A stretch of DNA of 64,000 nt from Lactobacillus sp. ESL0785 (GTDB lineage: Bacteria; Bacillota; Bacilli; Lactobacillales; Lactobacillaceae), in the NCBI RefSeq assembly GCF_029395455.1, contig NZ_CP113916.1, positions 1,116,001-1,180,000 on the forward strand, given 5' to 3'. The translations under genes were made by a program, and so were the position numbers. This document shows positions 45,657 to 54,511 of the stretch, in pieces; the stretch's first letter is position 1; each line of letters begins with the position of its first letter. The notes under the pieces are model-generated. The model did no database searches. It was not told where the DNA came from and was given only the letters and a program-made list of their open reading frames with translations.

Positions 45657-46811
45657 TTAAACCTCCAGCGGTCGTCGACCAAAGTTTTGATCGACCTGCA
45701 AAATCTGCTCAACTAAACGGTCAACCCGTAACTGTAAGTGCAATGAACCCTGTTGGGTATTCTTTTGGTCAATTTTAGAAACAATCTCAGCCGTAGTTTC
45801 TTTTCTGATTTTTTTCAAATAACGCCGGCCAATTTTACTATAACCCAATAAAAATAATGATTCATGATTAAAACTAGCCAGCATATCATCTTGAGTAACA
45901 TTTAGTAAAGTATACAAACTAAGTCGACGTAAGCGGGAATAAGTATACCGCTTTGACTTAATCGCACGCAAGAATTCAGTAAAATTATGCGCTTGGTGAA
46001 TTTCTTGCTTCATTTTGTATTCTAACCCTTCACTCATTTGATAAATTTGGCGTAACTGTTCTACTGATGAGGACTCAAGCCGATATTTTAAAAATGGAAA
46101 CAATAGATTCCAATTAGGATATTCCGGTTGCTTATACAAAGCAGCTACTTCCTTTTTAGGAAGCCATTGCTCTAGCGCTGTGCCGGTTTTACGGTGCAAA
46201 ATAATATTGCGAATTGCACTAGCACTTTGTACAACACCTTCACGCTGCAACAAATCATCATGTCCAGCACCAATTCTGTTTACTGCATGCAAAATAAGCG
46301 GCGTGCCCAAATTATAGTTAGCAACTGCATAAGCTAACCCCAAAATCGCATTAGGTTGATTAACCTCATAGCCAACTTCCCGCGTAACCATTTGGTTATA
46401 CTGCGTTGAATAAGTTTGACTATAATCATTAAAATCCATGTGATTGGGCGGAATTTCAGCAATTTTGCTGCCTAAATAGGCAAAATTCAGCGTTGCATCT
46501 TCCACACCAAATACCAAGTCACTTACTCCCAACTTGGCTAACTGATTAATGCTACCAAGCGAAAATAGGTTAGCCGGCTCAACTGACGTCGAAAATGGCA
46601 TTTCAAAGACAAGATCTGCTCCACTTGCTAAAGCTGCTTGCGCACGGGCCCACTTATCCATAATTGCCATTTCACCGCGCTGCACATAATTCCCTGACAT
46701 TAAAACCACAATCGGGTCACTACTACCAGCTAATAAACGTGCCTGATTTAATAAAAATTCATGGCCGCTATGCAAGGGATTAAATTCAGCAATGATCCCC
46801 ACTACACTCAT
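45657..46811 (-). CDS. tmcAL: tRNA(Met) cytidine acetate ligase TmcAL (YlbM)
   Basis: TmcAL uses ATP and acetate to make N4-acetylcytidine at position 34 of elongator tRNA-Met, sharpening AUG decoding. The 384-residue protein has the nucleotidyltransferase HxGH motif in [17 protein letters not shown] near residue 15, [20 protein letters not shown] near 37, and the family segment GAGHDD near 183. An alpha-helical C-terminal part contacts the tRNA. It is in the nadD-yqeK-rsfS run, six bases from rsfS. Confidence 0.93.
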   Translation of the reverse strand: MSVVGIIAEFNPLHSGHEFLLNQARLLAGSSDPIVVLMSGNYVQRGEMAIMDKWARAQAALASGADLVFEMPFSTSVEPANLFSLGSINQLAKLGVSDLVFGVEDATLNFAYLGSKIAEIPPNHMDFNDYSQTYSTQYNQMVTREVGYEVNQPNAILGLAYAVANYNLGTPLILHAVNRIGAGHDDLLQREGVVQSASAIRNIILHRKTGTALEQWLPKKEVAALYKQPEYPNWNLLFPFLKYRLESSSVEQLRQIYQMSEGLEYKMKQEIHQAHNFTEFLRAIKSKRYTYSRLRRLSLYTLLNVTQDDMLASFNHESLFLLGYSKIGRRYLKKIRKETTAEIVSKIDQKNTQQGSLHLQLRVDRLVEQILQVDQNFGRRPLEV

Positions 46812-46817
46812 TATTTA

Positions 46818-47165
46818 TTAATCTTCCTTTATTTCCAATTTTTTACCAGCAGACCATAATTTTTCAACATTATAAAATTCACGTGCTTCTTGTGTAAAAA
46901 TATTGACAACTACATCGCCTAAATCGAGCAAAAGCCAGTTAGATTCACTTGAACCTTCAATCCGATAATCATAATAGTCAACTTGATGGGCCTCATCAAT
47001 TACAGCATTAGCAATCGCGTGTAATTGGCGGTTTGAGCTGGCACTAGTCACAACATAATAATCGGCTAAGATACTAATTCCCTGCATATCATATGCTGCT
47101 GTATCTTCACCATGACGATCACTAATCGCCTTCAACGCAAAAGTTAAAATTTCTTTACTAGTCAA
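46818..47165 (-). CDS. rsfS: Ribosomal silencing factor RsfS
   Basis: RsfS binds ribosomal protein uL14 and blocks subunit joining when nutrients are scarce. The 115-residue start is set at a TTG (47163-47165): AAGGAG lies six bases before it, and LTSKEILTFALKAI then begins just where the family begins. Calling the ATG at 47213 would add 16 residues that overlap the end of yqeK and have no ribosome site. The core motifs are SASSNRQLHAIANAVID near 50 and IEGSSESNWLLLDLGDVVVNIF near 70. It is the third gene of nadD-yqeK-rsfS. Confidence 0.93.
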   Translation of the reverse strand: MTSKEILTFALKAISDRHGEDTAAYDMQGISILADYYVVTSASSNRQLHAIANAVIDEAHQVDYYDYRIEGSSESNWLLLDLGDVVVNIFTQEAREFYNVEKLWSAGKKLEIKED

Positions 47166-47175
47166 ATTGTTCTCC

Positions 47176-47775
47176 TTAATTATTATCAATACTCCACACA
47201 TTATATGCTTCAAACGTGCGAGGATAGATTTTTTCTCTTTTAGTAGCCAAATAACTGAGGCTATGGGCTAATTGGTAACCAACCCCAGCATCTAAATTAG
47301 CAAATGTAATTTTACGAGCTTCTTCAACTCCGGGAAAATCGCGTCCAGGCTCAATAAAATCAGCCATAAAAACGATTTTATCCAAAGTTGTCATTTTTGT
47401 ATCACCTGTAGTATGACGATCAACAGCAGTTAAAATTTCTGGATCAGTAATCTGCAAGTCCCGTTTAATAAAGTATGTACCCACAATGCCATGCCAGATT
47501 GCCCGATTCCAGTTTAACAAATCTTGGGCAAAACCTTGCGTCTTAATTACTTGTTTATATTCTGCAACTGGCACTTGCTTAGCATAATCATGAACAAAAC
47601 CTGCTAATGCCGCCTTTTGCTCATCATAATTATTCAAGCGTGCTAACTTTTGCGCTGTTTCACTAACACGGACACAATGGTTAAACCGCGTTTCATCCAT
47701 ATTTGCTTTTTCCTTAGCAATAATTGCACTACTAGATAATGGTGAATACGTTTTGGCAAAAAATAAATCAGTCAT
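47176..47775 (-). CDS. yqeK: HD-domain Ap4A hydrolase YqeK
   Basis: YqeK symmetrically hydrolyses diadenosine tetraphosphate, a stress alarmone, to two ADP. The 199-residue HD-family protein shows HCVRVSETAQKLAR near residue 33, the HD pair in AGFVHDYAKQVP near 65, and IWHGIVGTYF near 95 and DRHTTG near 118 as further metal ligands. It overlaps nadD by 8 bases and precedes rsfS, the standard order in Firmicutes. Confidence 0.94.
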   Translation of the reverse strand: MTDLFFAKTYSPLSSSAIIAKEKANMDETRFNHCVRVSETAQKLARLNNYDEQKAALAGFVHDYAKQVPVAEYKQVIKTQGFAQDLLNWNRAIWHGIVGTYFIKRDLQITDPEILTAVDRHTTGDTKMTTLDKIVFMADFIEPGRDFPGVEEARKITFANLDAGVGYQLAHSLSYLATKREKIYPRTFEAYNVWSIDNN

Positions 47776-48406
47776 AATACAAGCCCTTTCGATGAATATA
47801 ATCGCGAACAGATTCTGGAACTAAATATCTAATTGAACCGCCCATCGCAATTGTTTGCCTAATTGAAGATGAACTTAAATCAATCTGCGGCACATCAACC
47901 CAAATAATTGGTAATTGTGCTTTTTGTTCATAGCCTGGGCGCCTAATGCCAACTAAAGTTGCCAATTGTGCCAGCTTTAACGGTTCTTTCCATTCAGCTA
48001 AATTATTAACCTGATCACTACCCATAATCAAATAATAATGATTTTGCGGTGCTTTTGCATGTAAGTAAGTTAGTGTATCAACCGTATAAGAAACACCACC
48101 GCGAAATAATTCAAATAATTTTACATGAAAATGTAGATTATCTTGCGTTGCTAGTTCCAACATATTAGCTCGATCTTGAGCAGCAACTGTTGGCTTATCC
48201 TTTAACGGTGGAATATTCGTCGGAATAAACCAAATTTCATCCAAATGTAATTTAGTTAATACTTGCTCAGCTACAACTAGATGTGCTAAATGAACCGGAT
48301 TAAAAGTACCACCCATAATCCCAATTTGTCGACCTTGATTATCAGCTATTGTTTCTTCTTTAACTTGAACAACTGGTTTCTTTTCAATACTTTTTGCAAA
48401 CGTCAT
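47768..48406 (-). CDS. nadD: Nicotinate-mononucleotide adenylyltransferase NadD
   Basis: NadD adenylates nicotinate mononucleotide in NAD synthesis. The 212-residue protein has the nucleotidyl-transfer motif GIMGGTFNPVHLAHLV and the C-terminal ISSSxIR-type motif (SSSSIRQTIAMGG near 180). An N-terminal extension of 28 residues precedes the first strand and has no known role; the only good start (AGAGGC before the ATG at 48406) includes it. It begins ten bases after yqeH. The usual aroE and yhbY between yqeH and nadD are not here. Confidence 0.95.
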   Translation of the reverse strand: MTFAKSIEKKPVVQVKEETIADNQGRQIGIMGGTFNPVHLAHLVVAEQVLTKLHLDEIWFIPTNIPPLKDKPTVAAQDRANMLELATQDNLHFHVKLFELFRGGVSYTVDTLTYLHAKAPQNHYYLIMGSDQVNNLAEWKEPLKLAQLATLVGIRRPGYEQKAQLPIIWVDVPQIDLSSSSIRQTIAMGGSIRYLVPESVRDYIHRKGLYYD

Positions 48407-48415
48407 TTTTTGCCT

Positions 48416-49528
48416 CTAAATTAACGCACGCCTTATTCCCAAACCAATCTTACCAGGCGTATAAATCTTAACTAAACAATCTGCTGGAACCGTAATAAAG
48501 CCAATCCCGCCAAACAGTAAGTCACTCTTGTAAGTCGTATGCATTTCTTGCCCCTTAAGTGCCGGTAAAGTTGTTGCTTCAGATGGTGGCGTTAACAAAT
48601 CACCCAAGTGCTTTTGATAAAAATTAGCCGCATTTTCTGTCTTTGTTCGGTGAACATACAAGTCCCGCGCTACATAAACTGTGAAGCTAGTTGACTCACC
48701 TTGCAAATAATCAATTCGACCCAATCCCGCCAAAAAAAGTGTATTACCCGGCTTTAATTGATAAGTTGCTGGCTTAAGCGGCTTTTGCGGAGAAATTGCT
48801 GCTAAATCTTTAACATCAAGATGTGTTGCCAGTTGATTTTCTGACATAATTCCTGGTGTATCAACCAAAAAATGGCCGTTCTCCAGCGGTATTTCAATTC
48901 GATCAAGTGTTGTCCCCGGAAAACGAGAAGTTGTAATCAAATTTTGAATATCACCCATTTTGTCAACGATTGCATTGAGTAACGTTGATTTACCTACATT
49001 AGTCATGCCAACAAAATAAACATCTTCAGTACGTGATTTTTTATCTAAATAGGCAATTAAATTATCTAAATTTTTCTTTTTAGCAGCACTAATTAAGAAA
49101 ATTTTCTTAGGAAAAAGGCCAACACGATTGGCTTCTTGCCGCATCCAATCTTTAATCTTGCTTGCCCGTGAATTTAACGGAAACAAATCAAACTTATTCC
49201 CAACTAAAATCAACTCATTATTACCAACAAAACGTTTCATTGATGATAAAAGTGAATTCGTAAAGTCAAATAAGTCAACAACATTGACAATTAACGCCTT
49301 TTTTTCAGCTAATGAATTAAGCAAAGCTAAAAAATCATCATTATCGACCTTAACTGGCATAATTTCATTATAGTGCCGCAACCGAAAACACCGCTGACAA
49401 TAAATATCATTGTCTTCATCCTCGCTTGCTAACGCCTTCGTTAAACGTGAAGCTGGTAAATAGCCAGCTTCCTCAGGGTTAGCAGATTGCAGCTTTGCCC
49501 CACAACCGATACAAATAATATCATCCAT
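48416..49528 (-). CDS. yqeH: Circularly permuted GTPase YqeH
   Basis: YqeH is a ribosome-associated GTPase needed for 30S assembly. The 370-residue protein has an N-terminal zinc finger (CIGCGAKLQ and YCQRCFRLRHYNE). The G motifs come in permuted order: VGNKFDLFP (G4) and ISAAKKKN (G5) before GMTNVGKSTLLNA (G1, near 183), then TTSRFPGTTLD (G2) and DTPG (G3). A C-terminal domain follows. It overlaps the end of yqeG by 8 bases, as a coupled pair. Confidence 0.96.
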   Translation of the reverse strand: MDDIICIGCGAKLQSANPEEAGYLPASRLTKALASEDEDNDIYCQRCFRLRHYNEIMPVKVDNDDFLALLNSLAEKKALIVNVVDLFDFTNSLLSSMKRFVGNNELILVGNKFDLFPLNSRASKIKDWMRQEANRVGLFPKKIFLISAAKKKNLDNLIAYLDKKSRTEDVYFVGMTNVGKSTLLNAIVDKMGDIQNLITTSRFPGTTLDRIEIPLENGHFLVDTPGIMSENQLATHLDVKDLAAISPQKPLKPATYQLKPGNTLFLAGLGRIDYLQGESTSFTVYVARDLYVHRTKTENAANFYQKHLGDLLTPPSEATTLPALKGQEMHTTYKSDLLFGGIGFITVPADCLVKIYTPGKIGLGIRRALI

Positions 49529-50045
49529 TTTTTAATGTCTCCTTAAAAGTTACCCGGTGTGAAATTGCCAAAAAGAAAAAGATGATCTTCTCAAAAAAAC
49601 GATTAATTCGAGTATTCCATTTATCAGTTTTTATCAGTGGCTCAACTAGAACCGACTCTACACCAGCTAAATTACCAGCCTGAATATCAGTAATCAATTG
49701 GTCACCTACCATCATTACTTGCTTTTGACTCAAACCCATTTCCTTACGCTTTCTTGTAATTGCAAACGGCAACGGCTTTTTAGACTTAGCAACAAATTGA
49801 ATATGGTACGGATTAAGTACTTTACCCACTCTTTGCGCATTATTATTGGAAATCACTACTAGTGTAATCCCAGCTTGCGCAAATCGCCGATTAAGCTGAT
49901 CCATCTTTTGTGCCGTTTCAAACTCGTTCCAAGCAAGCAATGTATTATCTAAATCCGAAAACACTGCCTGAATGCCCATCTGATGCAAGACAGCAGTATC
50001 TAAATGATAGATTGTATCAATTGTATAACGTGGCCTGAATATCAT
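49521..50045 (-). CDS. yqeG: HAD-family phosphatase YqeG
   Basis: The 174-residue protein belongs to the YqeG branch of the HAD superfamily, with the nucleophile Asp in VFSDLDNTLLAWNE (DxD type, near 32), SNNN near 68, Lys in VAKSKKPLP, and the acidic MVGDQLITDIQAGN near 118. The substrate is unknown, though phosphoglycolate- and phosphatidylglycerophosphate-type phosphatases are relatives. It heads the yqeG-yqeH-nadD-yqeK-rsfS-tmcAL-yceD run. Confidence 0.92.
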   Translation of the reverse strand: MIFRPRYTIDTIYHLDTAVLHQMGIQAVFSDLDNTLLAWNEFETAQKMDQLNRRFAQAGITLVVISNNNAQRVGKVLNPYHIQFVAKSKKPLPFAITRKRKEMGLSQKQVMMVGDQLITDIQAGNLAGVESVLVEPLIKTDKWNTRINRFFEKIIFFFLAISHRVTFKETLKNG

Positions 50046-50119
50046 CTGGCTACCCCTTCTCTGCCATGTTCTTAGTCTAATATATCAAAAATCAGCGTCA
50101 AGGTCATAATTTTTGACAT

Positions 50120-50147
50120 AAAAAAATGGCGCCATAAGCGCCATTTT
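50120..50147 (-). terminator. Terminator of infC-rpmI-rplT
   Basis: Minus strand: AATGGCG and CGCCATT around a short loop, followed by TTTTTT, begin three bases after the rplT stop. Confidence 0.88.
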
Positions 50148-50150
50148 TAA

Positions 50151-50507
50151 TTAATTTAAAGCCTTCTTAGCAGTTTCTGCTAATTGTGCAAAAGTCTTTG
50201 AATCGTTATAAGCAATGTCAGCTAACATCTTACGGTTAATGTCAACACCGGCAACTTTCAAGCCGTGCATTAACTTAGAATATGAAATATCATTTTGTCT
50301 TGCTGCAGCATTGATTCTGGCAATCCATAACTTTCTAAAGTCGCTCTTACGTCTTCTCCGGTCACGGAATGCATATCTGTAAGATACAAATAATTGTGTA
50401 CTTGCAGCCTTAAATTGCATATGCTTTGCGCCACGGTAACCCTTGGCAAGCTTCATAACCTTCTTACGACGTTTACGTGTTACTGTTCCACCTTTAACTC
50501 TTGGCAT
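50151..50507 (-). CDS. rplT: Ribosomal protein bL20
   Basis: A 118-residue protein of the large subunit, essential early in 50S assembly. It has the long basic N-terminal helix ([20 protein letters not shown]) and a globular C-terminal half ([19 protein letters not shown]). In Firmicutes bL20 also binds the infC leader and represses the operon; an attenuator-like leader is present upstream of infC. It is the last gene of infC-rpmI-rplT. Confidence 0.98.
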   Translation of the reverse strand: MPRVKGGTVTRKRRKKVMKLAKGYRGAKHMQFKAASTQLFVSYRYAFRDRRRRKSDFRKLWIARINAAARQNDISYSKLMHGLKVAGVDINRKMLADIAYNDSKTFAQLAETAKKALN

Positions 50508-50551
50508 CTGAAATTCCTCCTAAATATCGTTGTTCTCGTCTAACTTGATAA

Positions 50552-50752
50552 TTAACGCATTTGAGAGAGCATCTGTTTGATGCGTTTCAAGTCGCTGCGT
50601 GAAACTAATGCAGCCTTTCTCAAATGACGACGTTGCTTCTTGGTCTTACCGTGGAAACGGTGGCCAGTAAATGCGTGATGACGCTTTAATTCACCAGAAG
50701 CAGTTCTCTTAAAACGCTTTGCAGAAGCGCGGTGGGTTTTCATTTTAGGCAT
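50552..50752 (-). CDS. rpmI: Ribosomal protein bL35
   Basis: A 66-residue basic protein of the large subunit ([17 protein letters not shown] at the start, [18 protein letters not shown] at the end). The ATG is preceded by GGAGG. It lies 28 bases after infC and 44 before rplT, the normal order. Confidence 0.98.
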   Translation of the reverse strand: MPKMKTHRASAKRFKRTASGELKRHHAFTGHRFHGKTKKQRRHLRKAALVSRSDLKRIKQMLSQMR

Positions 50753-50780
50753 TTTTCAATTCCTCCAAATTAACTAGTTT

Positions 50781-51305
50781 TTACTTTTTGTCACTCTTAG
50801 GAGCGAGTATCAAGAACATTGAACGACCTTCCATCTTCGGCTTGCTAATCACAGTAGCAATATCCGAAGTAGCTTCAGCCATCTTCTCCAGCACTTCACG
50901 TCCTAATTCCTTGTGGGTGATTGCACGACCTCTGAACCGAATCGAAACACGAACCTTAGCACCCTCTTTAGTGAGGAACTTTTGCGCGTGCTTTAGCTTA
51001 GTGTTAAAGTCGTTACCTTCAATGGTTGGACTTAAACGGATTTCTTTAACGCTAACCGTCTTGGACTTCTTACGCGACTCTTTGAGTTTCTTTTGTTGTT
51101 CAAAACGGTACTTACCATAGTCCATGATGCGGGCAACTGGTGGCTTAGCATTAGGCGAAATCAGAACTAAATCTAAATTCGCAACACTTGCTTGCCGTAA
51201 TGCTTCAGTCTTAGTTACTACACCAACTTGATCACCATCTGCATTAATTAAACGAACTTCGCGTGAACGAATTTGATCGTTTAATATTAAATTTCTTGGT
51301 ATGAT
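50781..51305 (-). CDS. infC: Translation initiation factor IF-3, started at an AUC codon
   Basis: IF-3 keeps ribosomal subunits apart and checks the start codon. The visible protein is 174 residues if it starts at ATC (51303-51305): GGAGG lies six bases before it. The product reads (M)[19 protein letters not shown], the normal IF-3 N-domain, joined to [15 protein letters not shown] and the C-domain. The first ATG in frame, at 51125, would delete the N-domain. Rare AUU/AUC/AUA starts are the known basis of IF-3 self-control. The next codon is ATA, a less well-spaced option. It heads infC-rpmI-rplT. Confidence 0.93.
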   Translation of the reverse strand: MIPRNLILNDQIRSREVRLINADGDQVGVVTKTEALRQASVANLDLVLISPNAKPPVARIMDYGKYRFEQQKKLKESRKKSKTVSVKEIRLSPTIEGNDFNTKLKHAQKFLTKEGAKVRVSIRFRGRAITHKELGREVLEKMAEATSDIATVISKPKMEGRSMFLILAPKSDKK

Positions 51306-51335
51306 TCTTCACCTCCGTGTTAATTTGAGGACAAG

Positions 51336-51450
51336 AAAAAGACGGGTATTAAGTTACCCGCCTTTAATCAACAGAAAATATCGATTAGCCCAGAGGTCAA
51401 TTTAACTTAGGCGAGAAGCGGGAGCTCCTTCTTGTTCTCAACTAATTAAC
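51336..51450 (-). promoter_or_regulatory. infC leader with attenuator, L20-leader type
   Basis: The roughly 140-base leader before infC ends in a terminator: GGCGGGTAACTTAATACCCGTC (51341-51362) then TTTTTCTT. Upstream, AAGAAGGAGCTCC and the following GC-rich segment (GCTTCTCGCC) offer alternative pairing. In Bacillus such a leader is bound by bL20 to shut the operon. The place and layout match; binding is inferred. Confidence 0.7.
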
Positions 51451-51451
51451 A

Positions 51452-51481
51452 ATTATAGGACATTAACTAGCCATCTGTCAA
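51452..51481 (-). promoter_or_regulatory. Promoter of infC-rpmI-rplT
   Basis: A perfect TTGACA (51476-51481) and a perfect TATAAT (51452-51457) are spaced 18 bp apart on the minus strand, 24 bases after the last ABC permease gene. Confidence 0.85.
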
Positions 51482-51504
51482 TCACTATTATCATTTTAAC
51501 TAAA

Positions 51505-52158
51505 TTAATTTAACTGTTTGCCAAGTAGACTGCCAACAATTGACAAAATAAAACAAACAACAAAGTAAAGTACTGCCAAAGCTACAAACATGGGCAATGT
51601 AAAATTAGCATTTTGACCATAAACAATCTGCGCCTGCTGCGTCATCTCAGGGACAACAATAATCGTTGCCAGTGACGTATCCTTAATTAAGGACACTAAC
51701 TGACTAACTAAGGTTGGGATCATATGCTTATAGGCTTGGGGTAAAACCACATAGCGCATTGCCTGTGCAAAACTCATTCCCGTTGAACGCGCACCCTCCA
51801 TTTGACCACTAGCAACTGATTGAATTCCGGAACGCACAATTTCTGCGATCATTCCTGATTCAAAAATAGTCATGGCAATAATTGCTGCTGGAATAACATC
51901 AGGCCGAAAGCCAAAGTTAGGCAAGCCAAAGTAGGTAAAGAAAATAATTAGCAGTAATGGCAAATTACGTACAACATCAATTATTAAGCCAGTAACTTTT
52001 GACACATACTTAATCTTGGCAAAACGGATAATTCCTAAAAATGAACCGATAATGAAGCTCAAGATCATTACAATTAACGAGATATACAGTGTTACTTTTA
52101 AACCTAGCAATAAAAATCTAATATTAATCCAGGCAAAAGCATTAATCCAAGTTTGCAT
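51505..52158 (-). CDS. Amino-acid ABC transporter permease (GlnP-like)
   Basis: The 217-residue His/Glu/Gln/Arg-type permease has about five helices and the EAA loop that docks the ATPase (ARSTGMSFAQAMRYVVLPQAYK near residue 120). It is 10 bases after the sister permease gene and shares its architecture, so the two form a heterodimeric channel. The substrate is likely glutamine or another polar amino acid, based on family only. No terminator separates it from the infC promoter. Confidence 0.93.
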   Translation of the reverse strand: MQTWINAFAWINIRFLLLGLKVTLYISLIVMILSFIIGSFLGIIRFAKIKYVSKVTGLIIDVVRNLPLLLIIFFTYFGLPNFGFRPDVIPAAIIAMTIFESGMIAEIVRSGIQSVASGQMEGARSTGMSFAQAMRYVVLPQAYKHMIPTLVSQLVSLIKDTSLATIIVVPEMTQQAQIVYGQNANFTLPMFVALAVLYFVVCFILSIVGSLLGKQLN

Positions 52159-52168
52159 AACCTTCCTC

Positions 52169-52807
52169 CTAACCCAATTTCTTTTCTAAATGATGCATAT
52201 AGTAACTCAGTGGCATAGTTAACAATAGGTACAAAATACCAACCACTAAGTAACTATTGATCGTATCAAAAGTTGTTGAAGCAATCGCATTAGCCTGATA
52301 AAGCAAGTCAAACCCGGCTACAAAAGCCAAAATTGAAGAATCTTTAATCAAATTAACAAATTGATTACCTAAAGAAGGGATCACAATTTTAAATGCCTGT
52401 GGCAAAACCACATATCTCATTGCCTGCCAGTAAGTCATCCCTGTTGAACGTGCACCTTCCAGCTGCCCTGATTCAACAGATTGAATTCCTGAGCGAATAA
52501 TTTCAGCAATAAAGGCAGATGTGTATAGTGTCAACCCAATTGTTCCCGCGGTAAAACCATTAATCTTAAAGAAATACAATGGAATAATCAGGTAAAAGAA
52601 CATCACAATGACCAACAATGGAATATTACGAAAGATCTCAATATAAACACGGCACAGAAAATGAACTAACTTACTCGGCAGCATCTGTAAAAGTGCCAGC
52701 GTAGTGCCAATTATTAAACTTAAAACTAACGTAATTAAGCTAGCTAACAGCGTCCAACCTAGACCAACTAAAAGTTGCTTACTAAAATGCGTAAAAATAT
52801 AAATCAT
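52169..52807 (-). CDS. Amino-acid ABC transporter permease (GlnM-like)
   Basis: The 212-residue second permease of the importer has about five helices and the EAA loop ARSTGMTYWQAMRYVVLPQAFK near residue 115, very similar to that of the neighbour and suggesting an old duplication. Its ATG overlaps the binding-protein gene stop by 4 bases (ATGA). It is coupled within glnQ-glnH-permease-permease. Confidence 0.93.
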   Translation of the reverse strand: MIYIFTHFSKQLLVGLGWTLLASLITLVLSLIIGTTLALLQMLPSKLVHFLCRVYIEIFRNIPLLVIVMFFYLIIPLYFFKINGFTAGTIGLTLYTSAFIAEIIRSGIQSVESGQLEGARSTGMTYWQAMRYVVLPQAFKIVIPSLGNQFVNLIKDSSILAFVAGFDLLYQANAIASTTFDTINSYLVVGILYLLLTMPLSYYMHHLEKKLG

Positions 52808-53622
52808 TGTTGATACATCTCCCGATAGTTAAATCCTGGAACTTGGCCAAACCATTTTTTAATTAACCGGTTATATTCACCATTACGCTGCAATTGCTTA
52901 ATTGCGCGGTTAACTGCGTGCTCAAATGGCTTCTGCTGCTGGTTAATAGCAATCCCGTATGGTTCTTTAGTAAAGGTGCCACCTTTAACCACTAAACCCG
53001 GATTTTCAACAGCTAGTCCATAAAGCACACCGTTGTCAGATACTAAAGCATCACCTTGATGCGACTTCAGTGCACTGACAGCTTGACCGTAATTCTGCAT
53101 CCCAATTACTTTTGCTTTTGGAGCAAATTTTTTTACTACTTCAGAAGAATTATCGCCAACAATCCCAATGACTGTTTTGCCATTCAGATCATGTACATTT
53201 TTAATACTAGAATTTTGCGGTACAAGTAAGGACTCACCAGCATTAAAGTATGGTGTAGAAAAAGCAATTACTTGTTTCCGCTCAGGTGTAATTGACATCG
53301 TTGCAATCACAGCATCCACATTACCATTTTTAAGTAGAGGAATCCGCGACTGAGCTGTCGCTGTCACGAACTTAGCCTGCCCTTGTGGTCCCAAAATTTG
53401 TTTGGTAATTGCTTGAGCCAAATCAATTTCAAACCCTTTGTGTAAGTCATCGCGCACATCAATTAAACTAAACAATTTCATATCAGCTTCGACACCCCAA
53501 GTAATTGTCTTGGAAGCTTGAGCATTCTTTAAAACTGCCTGATCAGCAACTTTTTGCTTACTACCTGTCAAAAGTAGCACGCACATGATTAGAGGAATTA
53601 ACCAAAATTTCTTTTTCATCAT
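52804..53622 (-). CDS. Amino-acid ABC transporter substrate-binding protein with lost lipobox cysteine
   Basis: The 272-residue type 3 solute-binding protein has ITWGVEADMKLFSLID and GFEIDLAQAITKQIL in lobe 1 and ends with IKKWFGQVPG. Its signal peptide has the usual h-region and lipobox context LLLTGS, but the expected cysteine is serine (AGT, one base from TGT, read directly). It would then not be lipidated and could be released, or stay attached by the uncleaved helix. The start is the ATG at 53622 with AAGGAG six bases upstream; a TTG at 53643 is less likely. It lies ten bases after glnQ. Confidence 0.9.
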   Translation of the reverse strand: MMKKKFWLIPLIMCVLLLTGSKQKVADQAVLKNAQASKTITWGVEADMKLFSLIDVRDDLHKGFEIDLAQAITKQILGPQGQAKFVTATAQSRIPLLKNGNVDAVIATMSITPERKQVIAFSTPYFNAGESLLVPQNSSIKNVHDLNGKTVIGIVGDNSSEVVKKFAPKAKVIGMQNYGQAVSALKSHQGDALVSDNGVLYGLAVENPGLVVKGGTFTKEPYGIAINQQQKPFEHAVNRAIKQLQRNGEYNRLIKKWFGQVPGFNYREMYQQ

Positions 53623-53632
53623 GGTCAGCTCC

Positions 53633-54370
53633 TTAATGCGCAATAATTTTACTTAAAAATTGTTGGGCGCGTTCAGTCTTGGGCTGCTTAAAGAAACTAC
53701 TGGTATCATCGTCTTCAACTAAATGACCCCGATCCATGAAAATTACCCGGTTGGCAACTTCTTTGGCAAAACCCATCTCATGCGTCACAATCAAGGACGT
53801 CATGTCACTAGCAGTTGTAACCCGCTTTATTACTTGCAGTACTTCATCAATCATTTCGGGATCAAGTGCTGAAGTTGGTTCATCAAATAGTAGTAATTTA
53901 GGTCGCATTGCTAGAGACCGAGCAATTGCAACCCGCTGCTTTTGCCCGCCGGATAATTGGCGCGGCATGTTTTCTGCCTTATCAGCTAAACCAACCATCT
54001 TAAGTAAGTTCAGCGCCCGTTCTTTATTCTCGGCTTCTGGAAGATGACTGACAACCCGCGGTGCTAACATGATATTTTCAAGGACATTTTTATTAGCATA
54101 CAAATTAAAATGTTGAAATACCATCCCGACATCACGACGTAAAATATTCGCATCAGTCTTTGGATCCGACAGATCATGATTGTTAACGATTAATTGTCCA
54201 CCTTCAATTGTTTCTAGGCGGTTAATCGTCCGAATTAAGGTACTCTTGCCAGATCCAGATGGACCAATTAAAACTACTGTTTCACCCTGATCAATTTTCA
54301 AATTAATATTATGCAAAGCATGGAACTTACCGTAAAATTTCTGCACATTGCGGAATTCGATCATCGACAT
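53633..54370 (-). CDS. glnQ: Amino-acid ABC transporter ATP-binding protein (GlnQ-like)
   Basis: The 245-residue ATPase drives the polar amino-acid importer. It has Walker [19 protein letters not shown] near residue 38, the Q-loop VFQHFNL, the signature [16 protein letters not shown] near 138, Walker [15 protein letters not shown] near 158 and the switch His in [10 protein letters not shown]. The ATG at 54370 has AAGGAG six bases upstream, which decides it against the earlier ATG at 54388. It heads the four-gene operon. Confidence 0.95.
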   Translation of the reverse strand: MSMIEFRNVQKFYGKFHALHNINLKIDQGETVVLIGPSGSGKSTLIRTINRLETIEGGQLIVNNHDLSDPKTDANILRRDVGMVFQHFNLYANKNVLENIMLAPRVVSHLPEAENKERALNLLKMVGLADKAENMPRQLSGGQKQRVAIARSLAMRPKLLLFDEPTSALDPEMIDEVLQVIKRVTTASDMTSLIVTHEMGFAKEVANRVIFMDRGHLVEDDDTSSFFKQPKTERAQQFLSKIIAH

Positions 54371-54465
54371 AAATTTCTCCTTAATCAAAATTAATTCTAA
54401 ATTTAAGTATCAAATTGAACACTCAGCTAGCTAAAATCCAGTAAAGTAAATCGTCTACACAACCG

Positions 54466-54483
54466 TTGTAACTCGACTTACAA
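54466..54483. promoter_or_regulatory. Inverted repeat in the glnQ leader
   Basis: TTGTAA, six-base spacer CTCGAC, TTACAA: a perfect dyad of 6-bp arms about 100 bases before glnQ. It could be a protein site or an RNA hairpin. No known consensus was recognised. Confidence 0.35.
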
Positions 54484-54493
54484 TACCTAACGG

Positions 54494-54511
54494 ACTTTTA
54501 AATTTAAAAGT
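54494..54511. promoter_or_regulatory. Perfect palindrome next to the likely glnQ transcription start
   Basis: ACTTTTAAATTTAAAAGT is its own reverse complement over 18 bp. It lies just downstream of a plausible minus-strand promoter (TTGTCA 54543-54548, 17 bp, TTAATA 54520-54525), at about +2 to +19, a usual repressor position. Confidence 0.45.

Noticed and set aside
47166-47213. ATG at 47213 as the rsfS start (MKHIMCGVL...)
   Set aside because: These residues overlap the end of yqeK, have no ribosome site and do not match the family; TTG at 47165 has AAGGAG at the right distance.
51125-51127. ATG at 51125 as the infC start
   Set aside because: It would delete the whole IF-3 N-domain, which is clearly encoded upstream in frame behind GGAGG.
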